From Candidatus Nitrosopumilus sp. (GTDB lineage Archaea > Thermoproteota > Nitrososphaeria > Nitrososphaerales > Nitrosopumilaceae): a stretch of 41,754 nt of DNA. Each line of letters starts with the position of its first letter. Positions within the stretch are counted from its first letter, which is position 1. Below, one piece after another: positions 26,624 to 35,222 of this stretch. Made by a program: the position numbers and the translations under genes. Under the pieces are notes generated by a model, which was given only the letters and a program-made list of their open reading frames with translations, did not search any database and had not been told where the DNA came from. Location: assembly GCA_021268355.1 (NCBI GenBank), contig JAJETY010000009.1, positions 1 to 41,754 of the forward strand. Direction: 5' to 3'.

Positions 26624-27148
26624 ATGCCACAAACAGAAGCACGGAAAACTCTCAAAGATGCTCCGGTCATGTGGAGAAGAATTAACTCCATTGGAGCAAT
26701 ACTTGACTGCAATTCCACATATGCAGCAAATCTAGGATATTCAAAAACAGAGATTTTAGGTAAGACAATCTTTGAACACGTGCCTAAAGAGGAGTGGCAG
26801 GACATGAACAACTCTCTCAAAACATGGTTTGAGACAGGAAAAGTTACTGATAGAAAAATCATCTTCAAGAGACAAGATGGTAGTACGTTTCCCGGAGTCC
26901 TACATGCAACCAGCCTTTATGATGAAAACAAAAATCTTCTTGGAAGTAATACTGTAATTTTTGATTTAACACAGATGAATGATACAAGGATAAAAGAATA
27001 TGAACAATTTTTCAAAGATGCAAATAACAGATTAGATGAAATTAAAGAAAAAGAGTATAAAGAATTAGATGAAGAATCAAAATCAGAATATGATGGTCTC
27101 AAAGATATGTTTGAGATGTTGTCCACAATTGATTTGAAAAAAATTTAG
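26624..27148 (+). CDS. Stand-alone PAS-domain protein
   Basis: The 174-residue protein has one PAS fold at about residues 15-125 (DCNSTYAANLGYSKTEILGK, then KIIFKRQDGSTFPGVLHATS). A charged C-terminal helical or coiled-coil tail follows (RLDEIKEKEYKELDEESKSE). There is no kinase, HTH or other output domain, so it probably acts through protein interaction. The sensed signal is unknown. It converges on acetyl-CoA synthetase; the stops share TTAG at 27145-27148. PAS-only proteins are common in thaumarchaea. Confidence 0.85.
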   Translation: MPQTEARKTLKDAPVMWRRINSIGAILDCNSTYAANLGYSKTEILGKTIFEHVPKEEWQDMNNSLKTWFETGKVTDRKIIFKRQDGSTFPGVLHATSLYDENKNLLGSNTVIFDLTQMNDTRIKEYEQFFKDANNRLDEIKEKEYKELDEESKSEYDGLKDMFEMLSTIDLKKI

Positions 27149-29061
27149 TTTGATTCTTTGATCGATTTTTGAATTTCATCAAAAGCAGTTTGTACTTCGG
27201 TAACAGCAGCCCCATCTTCTAAAGTACTGACATCACCAATCTTTTCATTATTTCCAATTGCCTTTAGTAAACGTCTCATAATTTTTCCACTTCTTGTTTT
27301 TGGTAATTTAGATACAAAGTAGATTTGTTTTGGTGTGGCAATGGCACCAATATCTGTTCTTATTTTTTCGACAATTTCTTTTTCTAAAACTTTGGTTTCA
27401 GTATCTACACCTTCTTTTAGAACAACAAATGCAATGATAACCTCCCCTTTCAATTCGTCAGGAATCCCACATACAGCTGATTCAGCAACATCATCATGAG
27501 ATACAATACAACTTTCAAGTTCTGCAGTTCCAATTCTATGACCTGCAACTTTTAGAACATCATCAGCACGACCAAGTAGCCAAAGATATCCATCTGTATC
27601 CTTTAGAGCATAATCACCAGGATAATAGCAATTTTCGTATTTTGACCAGTAGACTGTCTTGTATTTTTCATCATCATCCCATAATGTCAAAAGCATTCCA
27701 GGCCACGGATTCTTGACTACAAGATATCCCTTAGTGTTAGGCTCAACATCATTTCCATATTCATCTACAACTGTGATGTTTACGCCTGGAATGGGACGGG
27801 TTCCAGAACCAGGTTTGAGAGGAATCGTCTCTAAACCAGGTAGAGGGGAAATCAACATACCCCCAGTTTCAGTCTGCCACCAAGTATCGATGATAGGACA
27901 TTTTTCTTTACCAATAGTTTTGTAATACCATCTCCAAACCTCAGGATTGATTGGTTCACCAACTGTTCCAAGTAATCGTAATGTAGAAAGATCAAATGAA
28001 TTTGGAATGTCATCTCCAAATTTCATAAACATTCTCAATGCAGTAGGAGTAGTATAGAAAATTGTAGCTTTGTATTTTTCCAAGATATCCCACATCCTTG
28101 AGGCATCAGGAAAATCAGGTGCACCTTCATACATTATCTCGGTTGCGCCATGTAACAGTGGGGCATATACAACATAGCTATGTCCAGTCACCCAACCAAT
28201 ATCAGCAGTACAGAAAAAAACGTCAGTGTCTTTAATATCAAATGCCCATTTGAAAGTTGAATAAAGGTGAGTTAGATATCCACCAGTGCCATGTAAAACG
28301 CCTTTTGGTTTTCCAGTAGTTCCAGAAGTATACAAAATGTAAAGAGGATGCACACTGTCTAATTTTTCTGCAGGACAATTCTCAGATGCATCATTCATCA
28401 AATCAATCCAAAGTTTATCTTTAGAATTCATTATGATTTCATTTTTTGTTCTCTCAACAATCACCACATTTTTAACAAAATCAAATCCTTCAATTGCCTC
28501 ATCAACTACTTCTTTAAGTTTTACAATCTTTCCACGACGATAACCACCATCTGCAGTAACAATTACTTTGGATTTTGAATCATCAACTCGGTCTCGGATG
28601 GATGTTGCACTAAATCCGGAAAAAATAACAGTATGAGTTGCACCGATTCTTGCACAAGCAAGCATTGCAATGGGTAATTCAGGAATCATTGGGAGATACA
28701 AAGTTACACGATCTCCTTTTTCTACACCAAGAGATTTGAGTACATTTGAGAATTTTTTGACATGAGTTAGCATTTCCCCATATGTAATAATTCTGGAATC
28801 TCCATTTTCACCCTCCCATAGGATGGCCGCTTTTTGAGATTTTGTGTCCTGATTGACATCTAGTGCATTGTAAGAGGCATTAATCGTGCCTCCAACAAAC
28901 CATCTTGCAAAGGGAGGATTCCAATCCAAGGTCTTTTCCCAAGGAGAAAACCATGATAGGTTTTTTGCTTGATCATCCCAAAAAGAGACAAAGTCTGAAT
29001 CAGCCTTTTGTCGAGTATCAGTATCATTATTTCCAAGCCCAATATTGTATGTATCAGACAT
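27145..29061 (-). CDS. acs: AMP-forming acetyl-CoA synthetase family enzyme
   Basis: The 638-residue ANL-superfamily ligase has the ACS_N region (WDDQAKNLSWFSPWEKTLDW), the P-loop YTSGTTGKPKGVLHG, and DTWWQTETGG. The Trp there limits the acyl pocket to short substrates such as acetate. It ends with the Lys acetylation motif PKTRSGKIMRRLLK. It makes acetyl-CoA from acetate; close relatives in archaeal carbon-fixation cycles activate 3-hydroxypropionate or 4-hydroxybutyrate, so the true substrate is uncertain. The codon before the ATG at 29061 is a TTG in frame; ATG is preferred. Confidence 0.92.
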   Translation of the reverse strand: MSDTYNIGLGNNDTDTRQKADSDFVSFWDDQAKNLSWFSPWEKTLDWNPPFARWFVGGTINASYNALDVNQDTKSQKAAILWEGENGDSRIITYGEMLTHVKKFSNVLKSLGVEKGDRVTLYLPMIPELPIAMLACARIGATHTVIFSGFSATSIRDRVDDSKSKVIVTADGGYRRGKIVKLKEVVDEAIEGFDFVKNVVIVERTKNEIIMNSKDKLWIDLMNDASENCPAEKLDSVHPLYILYTSGTTGKPKGVLHGTGGYLTHLYSTFKWAFDIKDTDVFFCTADIGWVTGHSYVVYAPLLHGATEIMYEGAPDFPDASRMWDILEKYKATIFYTTPTALRMFMKFGDDIPNSFDLSTLRLLGTVGEPINPEVWRWYYKTIGKEKCPIIDTWWQTETGGMLISPLPGLETIPLKPGSGTRPIPGVNITVVDEYGNDVEPNTKGYLVVKNPWPGMLLTLWDDDEKYKTVYWSKYENCYYPGDYALKDTDGYLWLLGRADDVLKVAGHRIGTAELESCIVSHDDVAESAVCGIPDELKGEVIIAFVVLKEGVDTETKVLEKEIVEKIRTDIGAIATPKQIYFVSKLPKTRSGKIMRRLLKAIGNNEKIGDVSTLEDGAAVTEVQTAFDEIQKSIKESN

Positions 29062-29115
29062 CAAAAAGTCTATGAGCTATGATCTTTCTAAATGTTAAAA
29101 AAATAATTAAAAAAA

Positions 29116-29994
29116 TTATTGTGCTTCCATTCTAGCAAGCCAATCATTATCGTTGTCGTCTTTAGAAGTCTCTGCTGTCACCTGTTGGGGTGGTTCTGGA
29201 AATGCAAATGTTACTTCAGATTCTGTTGGAGGTTCTGGCACAGGGGATGCTCTAACCGCAATTGGTTCTGAATGTGTCGTAACGGGTTCTGTTGGTGCTA
29301 CGGGAAGACTTGTTTGAACTACTTGTTGTGGTTCATTTGTCTCCAGATATGAAACGGCTGATTCTTGGATGTCTGGTGTAGGAGGGGCTGTTATCTCTTG
29401 TACTTCTAATCCCAAGTCTGCAATTCTACTCTTAACATTCTCAATTTCTGCTACCTCGTGAGTTACATGCTCAATTATCTCAGTTGTGCATGATTTCACA
29501 GTTTCAAATGTTGTTTCAGAGATTTCATTGCTCTTGAATTGTACTTTTGCATCAAATGATAACATCTTTGCAGACTTCATTTGTTCATCTAACTCAGTCA
29601 ATCTTGCCTCAAGTTTGGCTTTGATTTCACTTTCTGTTTCATCTAATGATACAAGTTTTGACTTGTATTTTTCATGAATTATTTCTGCATCTTCTTTCAT
29701 GTCATCATTTTCTGAAACAATATCAATCAAGGCCTTTAGACGACGTAGAGTTAGTTGTTTTTCTCGAATGAGTCTTTGTGAGTCTAGTCTCCATTTTGGA
29801 ATGAAAATAACTACATCGCCTTGAACTACTAGTTGCTCATATTGGATTTGCTGTAATCCTTGAGAACCGCAGTCAACGCCAACGGATTGAATACTTCCGT
29901 CAATGTCAGTTATTGTTCCTGCGACTTTACCCATGAATGTTCCGTACATGTCTTTGACGTTTTTACCGATTATCTCGATATCGTCGTGGGTCAT
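29116..29994 (-). CDS. cdvA: CdvA, archaeal ESCRT-type cell-division protein
   Basis: The 292-residue protein has the CdvA plan. An N-terminal PRC-like beta barrel (about residues 1-70: VKDMYGTFMGKVAGTITDID ... GDVVIFIPKWRLDSQRL) is followed by a long coiled coil (about 75-205). A Pro/Glu-rich linker (about 208-275) leads to a conserved acidic end, DNDNDWLARMEA. CdvA binds membrane and recruits the ESCRT-III-like CdvB. In thaumarchaea it is encoded apart from cdvB and cdvC, as here. A TTATACAA box lies 20-27 nt upstream of the ATG, so the transcript is probably leaderless. Good match in length and order. Confidence 0.93.
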   Translation of the reverse strand: MTHDDIEIIGKNVKDMYGTFMGKVAGTITDIDGSIQSVGVDCGSQGLQQIQYEQLVVQGDVVIFIPKWRLDSQRLIREKQLTLRRLKALIDIVSENDDMKEDAEIIHEKYKSKLVSLDETESEIKAKLEARLTELDEQMKSAKMLSFDAKVQFKSNEISETTFETVKSCTTEIIEHVTHEVAEIENVKSRIADLGLEVQEITAPPTPDIQESAVSYLETNEPQQVVQTSLPVAPTEPVTTHSEPIAVRASPVPEPPTESEVTFAFPEPPQQVTAETSKDDNDNDWLARMEAQ

Positions 29995-30128
29995 GTCAAT
30001 AACTTAAGAGATTTGTATAACCGACAAAGTGTAAGTAATCTTTTTAGTTTTGGTAAGATTATTTTTACTAACTAAAAAATCCGGTATTTTGTAGAAATTT
30101 TAAAATTTAGAGGCTAATTAGTAGTCAT
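29995..30128. promoter_or_regulatory. Divergent promoter region of cdvA and the gene at 30129
   Basis: This 134-nt intergenic stretch separates two divergent genes. On the reverse strand, TTATACAA (30014-30021) lies 20-27 nt before the cdvA ATG. On the forward strand, AAATTTTAAAATTT (about 30095-30108) lies about 25 nt before ATG 30129. Both are placed as archaeal TATA boxes for leaderless transcripts. The middle is T-rich without a clear operator. The assignment is by position and composition only. Confidence 0.5.
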
Positions 30129-30422
30129 ATGATTCAAAGAGAAGAACTTGAACAAATTTTGAATTTTGTGTCAAGTAGATGGTCTGAAGTCGCTAAAGAA
30201 AAAGATAGCAAAGTTATGGAGAATCTTCCGAGTGATTTCTGGATGAATTCAGTTGGAGGAAAAACTGCTAACAAGGGCTATTGGGTAACCACTTTGATGT
30301 ATACGGAAAATGAAGCTGATGCAGCTTCATTCAAAGAAGTATTACTAAGATGGCAAGCAAAAGGTCAAGATAGTGACAAAGACAAAGCACCCGATCTAAT
30401 TCAAATTGGAAAAAAGAAATAG
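30129..30422 (+). CDS. Conserved-looking small protein beside cdvA, unknown function
   Basis: The 97-residue charged protein has a helical N-terminus (REELEQILNFVSSRWSEVAK) and a middle with aromatic residues (NLPSDFWMNSVGGKTANKGY). A further helix (EADAASFKEVLLRWQAKGQD) precedes a basic end. No family is recognised. It is divergent from cdvA, and its stop is 11 nt before the TTG start of the ThyX-like gene, so it is probably the first gene of that operon. A link to DNA synthesis or division is inferred from position only. Confidence 0.65.
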   Translation: MIQREELEQILNFVSSRWSEVAKEKDSKVMENLPSDFWMNSVGGKTANKGYWVTTLMYTENEADAASFKEVLLRWQAKGQDSDKDKAPDLIQIGKKK

Positions 30423-30433
30423 ACTATTAATAA

Positions 30434-32071
30434 TTGAATTACCTGACATCATTATTGTCAGAATTTTCAGTTGATGAAAAAAAGATTCTTTCAGATCATT
30501 TTTCAAATACTGAAGGTGATGTGTTTGCAATTACCACACCACAGCAAGTTGATCGTGGTGCATTGATGTCAAGATATAGTAGAACTGACAAAAGTATGAG
30601 ACGAATTTTCCTAGACGAATTTCTTAAAAACAAAAACAGAGGTGAAGAATTTTACAATAGAGTTCTTTTAGAGTATGGAGATGACTCAGTGGCAGAGCTC
30701 GGTGAAGCACAAATTGCAATTGAAGGATTATCAAATATTGCAGTAAAAAAGATTGAAGATAGAAGAATTGGATTATCATATTTAGAAAAATCATCAAGAT
30801 ACGTTGCATGGAATAAAAAAGAAAATGGAAAATACCGATTTTTCAGAGATCCAGAAATTATGAAATCAAAATTTGCAGATATTTATGAAGAAACATGTAA
30901 TTTTTCATTTGATGTTTATTCAAGAAATATAGAACCAATGATAAATTATGTTAGAGAAAAATATCCGATAGAAAAATACAATTTCAAAGATTCTCAAGAT
31001 GGAAAAGAAAAATCTTTTTCAAAATTAAAAAATGAAAGTGACATAAAATCTGCAAATTTGATTTACAGGGGTTCAACAAAAGCTAAAGCACTAGACATTC
31101 TGAGAGGATTGCTACCTGCATCTACTTTGACAAACGTTGGAATTACAGGTAATGGGAGAGCATTTGAGTACCTTCTAACTGTTTTAGCCTCGTCTGACCT
31201 CAAAGAAGAGCAAGATTTAGCCTCAAAAATTAAAAAAGAACTCGATAAAATCATCAAATCATTTGTTCGAAGAGCAGATGACAAACATGGAAAAGCATTT
31301 CAAAAATATCTCAAAGATGTTAAAAATAAATCAAAAACAGTTTCGTTAAAACAAATCAAATCAAATCCAAAAAAAGGTACTAGAACAAAACTTGTAGATT
31401 ACGAATCTGAGAAAAATGCAATAGACAAAATAATTACTAGTATAATATATGAGCAATCACCTAGTACATCCTACCAAGATATTTTTCTACATGTTAAAAA
31501 AATGTCAATGATAGATAAATCAAAAATTATAGATGAATTTACAAAACTACGAACAAATAGAAGACATAGACCATCACGTGCATTTGAAAATGTCTATTAT
31601 ACATTTGATTTGTGTAATAATTTTGGAATGTTCAGAGATTTTCACAGACATAGGGCACTGACACTAGAAAGACAACTACTTACAACTGATAACGGATACA
31701 ACATCCCAAAGGAGATAAAGATTCTTGGAATTGAGAAGGACTTTAAAGATTGTATGAACAAAACAAAAGATACGTTTGATAAAATTAGAAAAAAATATCC
31801 TGAACAAGGACAGTATGTTGTAAACTTTGCATACAATTATCCATACTTTATGAAATTTAATCTAAGAGAAGCATGTCATTTGCTAGAATTAAGAACAGTC
31901 CCTCAAGGACATGTTGATTACAGAAAAGTTGCACAGCAAATGTTTCAACAAATCAACAAAATTCATCCAAACTTGAGTAAAATAATGAAGTTTGTAGATA
32001 TGAAAGAATATGAATTAGAACGATTTGAATCAGAAAAAAGAACAGAAGAGAAAAGAAAGAAGTTAAAATAG
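30434..32071 (+). CDS. Long ThyX-like protein (tandem flavin-dependent thymidylate synthase folds)
   Basis: The 545-residue protein contains two ThyX-like halves. The first shows [20 protein letters not shown] then [16 protein letters not shown], the position of the RHRxxS nucleotide-binding motif with RHR changed to DRR (residues 109-111). The second shows [18 protein letters not shown] then [12 protein letters not shown], with RHR intact at 405-407. ThyX makes dTMP from dUMP with FAD and methylene-folate; ordinary enzymes are about 220-260 residues. A link with the dCMP deaminase of this window is natural. The start is TTG 30434; the first in-frame ATG is at about residue 45, inside the domain. 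Confidence 0.8.
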   Translation: MNYLTSLLSEFSVDEKKILSDHFSNTEGDVFAITTPQQVDRGALMSRYSRTDKSMRRIFLDEFLKNKNRGEEFYNRVLLEYGDDSVAELGEAQIAIEGLSNIAVKKIEDRRIGLSYLEKSSRYVAWNKKENGKYRFFRDPEIMKSKFADIYEETCNFSFDVYSRNIEPMINYVREKYPIEKYNFKDSQDGKEKSFSKLKNESDIKSANLIYRGSTKAKALDILRGLLPASTLTNVGITGNGRAFEYLLTVLASSDLKEEQDLASKIKKELDKIIKSFVRRADDKHGKAFQKYLKDVKNKSKTVSLKQIKSNPKKGTRTKLVDYESEKNAIDKIITSIIYEQSPSTSYQDIFLHVKKMSMIDKSKIIDEFTKLRTNRRHRPSRAFENVYYTFDLCNNFGMFRDFHRHRALTLERQLLTTDNGYNIPKEIKILGIEKDFKDCMNKTKDTFDKIRKKYPEQGQYVVNFAYNYPYFMKFNLREACHLLELRTVPQGHVDYRKVAQQMFQQINKIHPNLSKIMKFVDMKEYELERFESEKRTEEKRKKLK

Positions 32072-32106
32072 AATATATTCAAATAATTTTAGAAGGGGAT
32101 TAACAT

Positions 32107-32514
32107 ATGTCAGATAAAATCAGAAAATCACCAGATGAGTGGAAAGAGCAACTAACACCAGATCAATACGAAATTTGCATAAATCATGGAACTGAACCAC
32201 CTTTTTCAGGCAAATATAACAATACAAAACTTGAAGGGAAGTTCAAATGCACATGTTGTGGTGAGGAGTTATTCTCATCAGATGCAAAATTTGATTCAGG
32301 TTCAGGATGGCCTAGTTTTTGGGAGCCAATTTCCGAAGATAAAATCGAATATGTTTCAGATACAACATATGGAATGGTTAGGACCGAAGTAAATTGTAAT
32401 AAGTGTGGATCTCATTTAGGACATGTTTTTGATGACGGTCCCAAGCCTACAAATCAAAGATATTGTATTAACTCCATTTCTTTGCAACATGAAAAAGATG
32501 AAGATGGTCAATAA
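32107..32514 (+). CDS. msrB: Peptide methionine-(R)-S-oxide reductase
   Basis: The 135-residue MsrB has both structural zinc Cys pairs, C48/C51 and C97/C100. It also has the signature SGSGWPSFWEP and the catalytic Cys120 in NQRYCINS. It reduces methionine-R-sulfoxide in proteins with thioredoxin. A resolving Cys is not obvious. AGGGGATT 7 nt before the ATG is a plausible ribosome-binding site, stronger than at most genes here. It sits between the ThyX-like gene and homoserine dehydrogenase on the same strand, with its own AT-rich leader. Confidence 0.95.
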   Translation: MSDKIRKSPDEWKEQLTPDQYEICINHGTEPPFSGKYNNTKLEGKFKCTCCGEELFSSDAKFDSGSGWPSFWEPISEDKIEYVSDTTYGMVRTEVNCNKCGSHLGHVFDDGPKPTNQRYCINSISLQHEKDEDGQ

Positions 32515-32606
32515 TTTCAAAAATAATTAATAAAACACATTTAATCATAATAAAATCTAATGAAAAAGAAAATGTATAGTAATCATCTTACCAGGAATGA
32601 AGTGAT

Positions 32607-33617
32607 TTGAGAATCATATTATGTGGATTTGGCGTTGTTGGTCAAAGTTTGGTGAAGCTGTTTGATTCCAGAGCTGAGGACTTGTATGCAAAGTATGGCC
32701 TCAAGCCTAGAGTTGTTGGAGTTTTTGATAGTAAAGGAAGTGCAGTTGATAATTCTGGATTAGATTTAAACAAACTCATTGAAGTTAAGAAGAAATTTGG
32801 AACAGTAAAAAATTATTCAAATTCAAAAAATTCAATGTCAGGTATTGAGATGCTCAAAAATGTTGAAGCCGATGTACTGATTGAAACTACAGCTAGTAAT
32901 TATAAAGATGCAGAACCAGGAATGACCCACATTACAACTGCCATGAAAAAAGGAATGCACGTTATTTCGGTTAACAAAGGTCCACTTGCATTGGCATTTC
33001 CTTCACTAATGGAACTTGCAACATACAATCAAGTAATGTTCAAATTTAGTGGTACGGTAGGTGGTGGAACTCCAATTCTAGATTATGCAAAAAATAGCCT
33101 TAGTGGTGAGAGAATTACATCATTTGCAGGCATTCTTAATGGAACTACAAACTACATCCTAACGAATATGGGAAAAGGAATTTCATACGAGGAAGCACTA
33201 AAAGATGCCCAAGAAAAGGGCTATGTTGAAGCCGATGAATCTTTAGATTTGGACGGATTGGATGCTGCAGCTAAATTAGTAATTCTGGCAAATTGGGTTA
33301 TGGGAATGAAAGTTACAATGCCAGACATTGATTGTACTGGTATTCGGAAAGTAACAACAGAAGATATCAAAAAGGCGGCTAAAAACAATTGTTCAGTAAA
33401 ACTTATCGCATCATGCAACAAAGATCTCATAGTCTCACCAAAAGAAGTTCCTAATGATGATCCACTTTGTGTTAATGGTACACTCAATGCTATAGCATTT
33501 ACATCAGAACATTCAGGTACACAGACAATTATTGGTAGGGGTGCAGGTGGAATGGAGACTGCAAGTTCCATACTAAGAGATTTGCTAGACATTAGACAAG
33601 AGATTGCAAGAACTTGA
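32607..33617 (+). CDS. hom: Homoserine dehydrogenase
   Basis: The 336-residue protein has the NAD(P)-binding N-terminus RIILCGFGVVGQSLVKLF. The catalytic domain follows, with SVNKGPLALAF, FSGTVGGGTPIL, GILNGTTNYILTNM and KGYVEADESLDLDGLDAAAKL. There is no fused aspartokinase or ACT domain, so it is the simple archaeal form. It reduces aspartate semialdehyde to homoserine for threonine and methionine synthesis. The start is TTG 32607; no ATG lies before the Rossmann Gly-rich motif. Its TGA overlaps the TTG of the PUA gene (TTGA). Confidence 0.95.
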   Translation: MRIILCGFGVVGQSLVKLFDSRAEDLYAKYGLKPRVVGVFDSKGSAVDNSGLDLNKLIEVKKKFGTVKNYSNSKNSMSGIEMLKNVEADVLIETTASNYKDAEPGMTHITTAMKKGMHVISVNKGPLALAFPSLMELATYNQVMFKFSGTVGGGTPILDYAKNSLSGERITSFAGILNGTTNYILTNMGKGISYEEALKDAQEKGYVEADESLDLDGLDAAAKLVILANWVMGMKVTMPDIDCTGIRKVTTEDIKKAAKNNCSVKLIASCNKDLIVSPKEVPNDDPLCVNGTLNAIAFTSEHSGTQTIIGRGAGGMETASSILRDLLDIRQEIART

Positions 33618-34090
33618 AATCCAATTTAATTTCAAAGAGTGAGACATCTGCACTCTTAAAAACAGTTTCAGAAGAATGGGGAATTGAATTTCCTAAAATT
33701 AAAAATCTCAAGGTACATCAAATTTTAGATGATGCTCAAATCATCACAGGAAAAGGAATCAAAATACTTAAAATTAATGATGACTATTTACCGTTTTTAT
33801 CAGAAACAGAAACACTTGAAAAATTCCCTAGTGTCACAGTAGACATGGGCGCTGTTAAATTCATGTGTAAAGGGGCAAATTTGATGCGACCAGGGATTAG
33901 ATCATTTACAGAATTTGAAAAAAATAAACTAGTTTGTATTATTGAAGAGTCTCAGCACAAATTTTTGGCAATAGGAAAATCACTTGTTTCTAGCGAAGAG
34001 GCTGAAAAAATGGACAAGGGTGAGATTTTAAAGAACATTCACTACATTTCAGACAAATTCTGGGAAACTGGAAAAACCATTTATGATTAA
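33614..34090 (+). CDS. PUA-domain RNA-binding protein, MCT-1/Tma20-like
   Basis: The 158-residue protein has an N-terminal strand/helix domain (about residues 1-75) and a C-terminal PUA domain. VTVDMGAVKFMCKGANLMRP is the classic PUA entry seen in MCTS1/Tma20 and archaeosine transglycosylases, and KFLAIGKSLVSSEEAEKMDK follows. Eukaryotic relatives act in translation re-initiation and ribosome recycling; the archaeal role is less clear. It starts at TTG 33614, overlapping the stop of homoserine dehydrogenase by four bases, so it is probably translationally coupled. It converges on the Mut7-C gene with one base between stops. Confidence 0.85.
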   Translation: MKSNLISKSETSALLKTVSEEWGIEFPKIKNLKVHQILDDAQIITGKGIKILKINDDYLPFLSETETLEKFPSVTVDMGAVKFMCKGANLMRPGIRSFTEFEKNKLVCIIEESQHKFLAIGKSLVSSEEAEKMDKGEILKNIHYISDKFWETGKTIYD

Positions 34091-34091
34091 G

Positions 34092-34556
34092 TTAATTTTT
34101 TAATTTTTTAAAAAATACCCGAAGGTTTTTGATGTGGGTTCCTTCCCAATAGATTTTTTTACATTTAGTACATTTCCAAAACTTTTCGTTATTTTTGAGA
34201 ACTCCACTTGGAACTTGTTCAATAATCATTGATTTTTCAATTGGATTAGTTAGTGAATTGCATTTGGTACATCGGGCTATATCTCCAGAGACATCATTTA
34301 ATTTTAAATTAGTTTTAGAAAAAATTTCCAAAATTTGTTCAATTTCATTGTCTTTTGTAATTAGAAGAGATGAAGCATGATGTTTTTTTGCTCTAATGTG
34401 TAATTCGTTATCTTTTGTGAGGATCATTCTATTCTCATCTTTAGATTTTTTAATTAATTTTAAATCATCAATACTAGAGATATATTCGGAATTATATCCC
34501 AGCAATCTTAATTTTTTAGCAACATTGCCAAGCATTCCATCAACGTAAAACAGCAT
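34092..34556 (-). CDS. Mut7-C (DUF82) PIN-like RNase protein with zinc ribbon
   Basis: The 154-residue protein opens with LFYVDGMLGNVAKKLRLLGY, the Mut7-C PIN-like signature with its first acidic residue. RMILTKDNELHIRAKK and LLITKDNEIEQILEIF follow, containing further acidic active-site candidates. A C-terminal zinc ribbon (CTKCNSL ... WKCTKCKKIYWEGTHI) completes the family architecture. It is predicted to be an RNase or RNA-processing factor. It is encoded downstream of the proteasome beta gene on the same strand, 14 nt away, so probably co-transcribed. Confidence 0.9.
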   Translation of the reverse strand: MLFYVDGMLGNVAKKLRLLGYNSEYISSIDDLKLIKKSKDENRMILTKDNELHIRAKKHHASSLLITKDNEIEQILEIFSKTNLKLNDVSGDIARCTKCNSLTNPIEKSMIIEQVPSGVLKNNEKFWKCTKCKKIYWEGTHIKNLRVFFKKLKN

Positions 34557-34570
34557 TACTTTTAGAAATC

Positions 34571-35167
34571 TTATTTGATTTCTTCTGTAAATTCTTCAGT
34601 ACCGTCTTTGGTAATCACAAGAACATCCAATCCATCACCACTTGCAGAATCTCTAAGAGATGCTGCTCGTACTGCACGTTTTGCTAAATCTATTGCCTCA
34701 TCTTTACTCATGTTAGGTTTGAATTGAGGATCAAGTACACCCAGTGCCATTTCAGCTCCAGTTCCAACTGCAGCATATTCATCTGGCAATACAGAACCTA
34801 ATGGGTCAAGAGTATACATAATAGGTTTATCAACAACACCACCAACAATAACCTGAGTCAATAATGGGAAGTATCTTCTTTCATACATCATATTAGACAT
34901 CATTTTAGCAACAGTATTTGGAGGAACATCTCTTTTTAGTTCCATTTTTCTAATTTTGGCAAGGGCTGAAATTTGCAGGGATAGAATCTGCATATCTGCT
35001 ACTAGACCTGCACATGTTGCTCCAACTTTAGGGGTTATGGGAAATGTCTTTTTTGTGGTTTTACTTACCAAAAAATTTCCAAACGCGATCCTTTTTTCAC
35101 TGGCAAAAACTACGCCACCATCAAAAGTAATTCCAACAGCAGTTGCTCCTGGCATATACATGGACAT
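34571..35167 (-). CDS. psmB: Proteasome beta subunit, apparently lacking the catalytic Thr1
   Basis: The 198-residue protein has the Ntn-hydrolase beta-subunit fold (GGVVFASEKRIAFGN, SKTTKKTFPI, CAGLVADMQIL, and SLRDSASGDGLDVLVIT). The junction where an active subunit reads G-TTTVGI reads PG-ATAVGIT here, so Ala8 occupies the place of the nucleophilic Thr1. The Glu and Lys equivalents of positions 17 and 33 remain. It is therefore likely a structural or modulating subunit beside an active paralogue elsewhere. The short five- to seven-residue propeptide-like start is ATG 35167, with Met3 and Met5 as alternatives. It is divergent from the DoxX gene. Confidence 0.9.
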   Translation of the reverse strand: MSMYMPGATAVGITFDGGVVFASEKRIAFGNFLVSKTTKKTFPITPKVGATCAGLVADMQILSLQISALAKIRKMELKRDVPPNTVAKMMSNMMYERRYFPLLTQVIVGGVVDKPIMYTLDPLGSVLPDEYAAVGTGAEMALGVLDPQFKPNMSKDEAIDLAKRAVRAASLRDSASGDGLDVLVITKDGTEEFTEEIK

Positions 35168-35222
35168 ATTTCAAATAATTTTACAGCATAATAAAGGGCT
35201 TTCTACATTCTGCAAAGAAACC
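35168..35222. promoter_or_regulatory. Short divergent promoter between psmB and DoxX genes
   Basis: The 55-nt spacer contains CATAATAAAG (about 35185-35194), which reads as CTTTATTATG on the other strand. It can therefore serve as a TATA element in both directions. It lies about 20-28 nt from the psmB ATG and about 30-38 nt before ATG 35223. The assignment rests on position and composition. Confidence 0.45.

Noticed and set aside
34956-35222. N-terminal extension of the DoxX frame over the psmB gene
   Set aside because: The extension is antisense to the conserved proteasome sequence and lacks membrane or domain features; ATG 35223 or 35262 fits the family.
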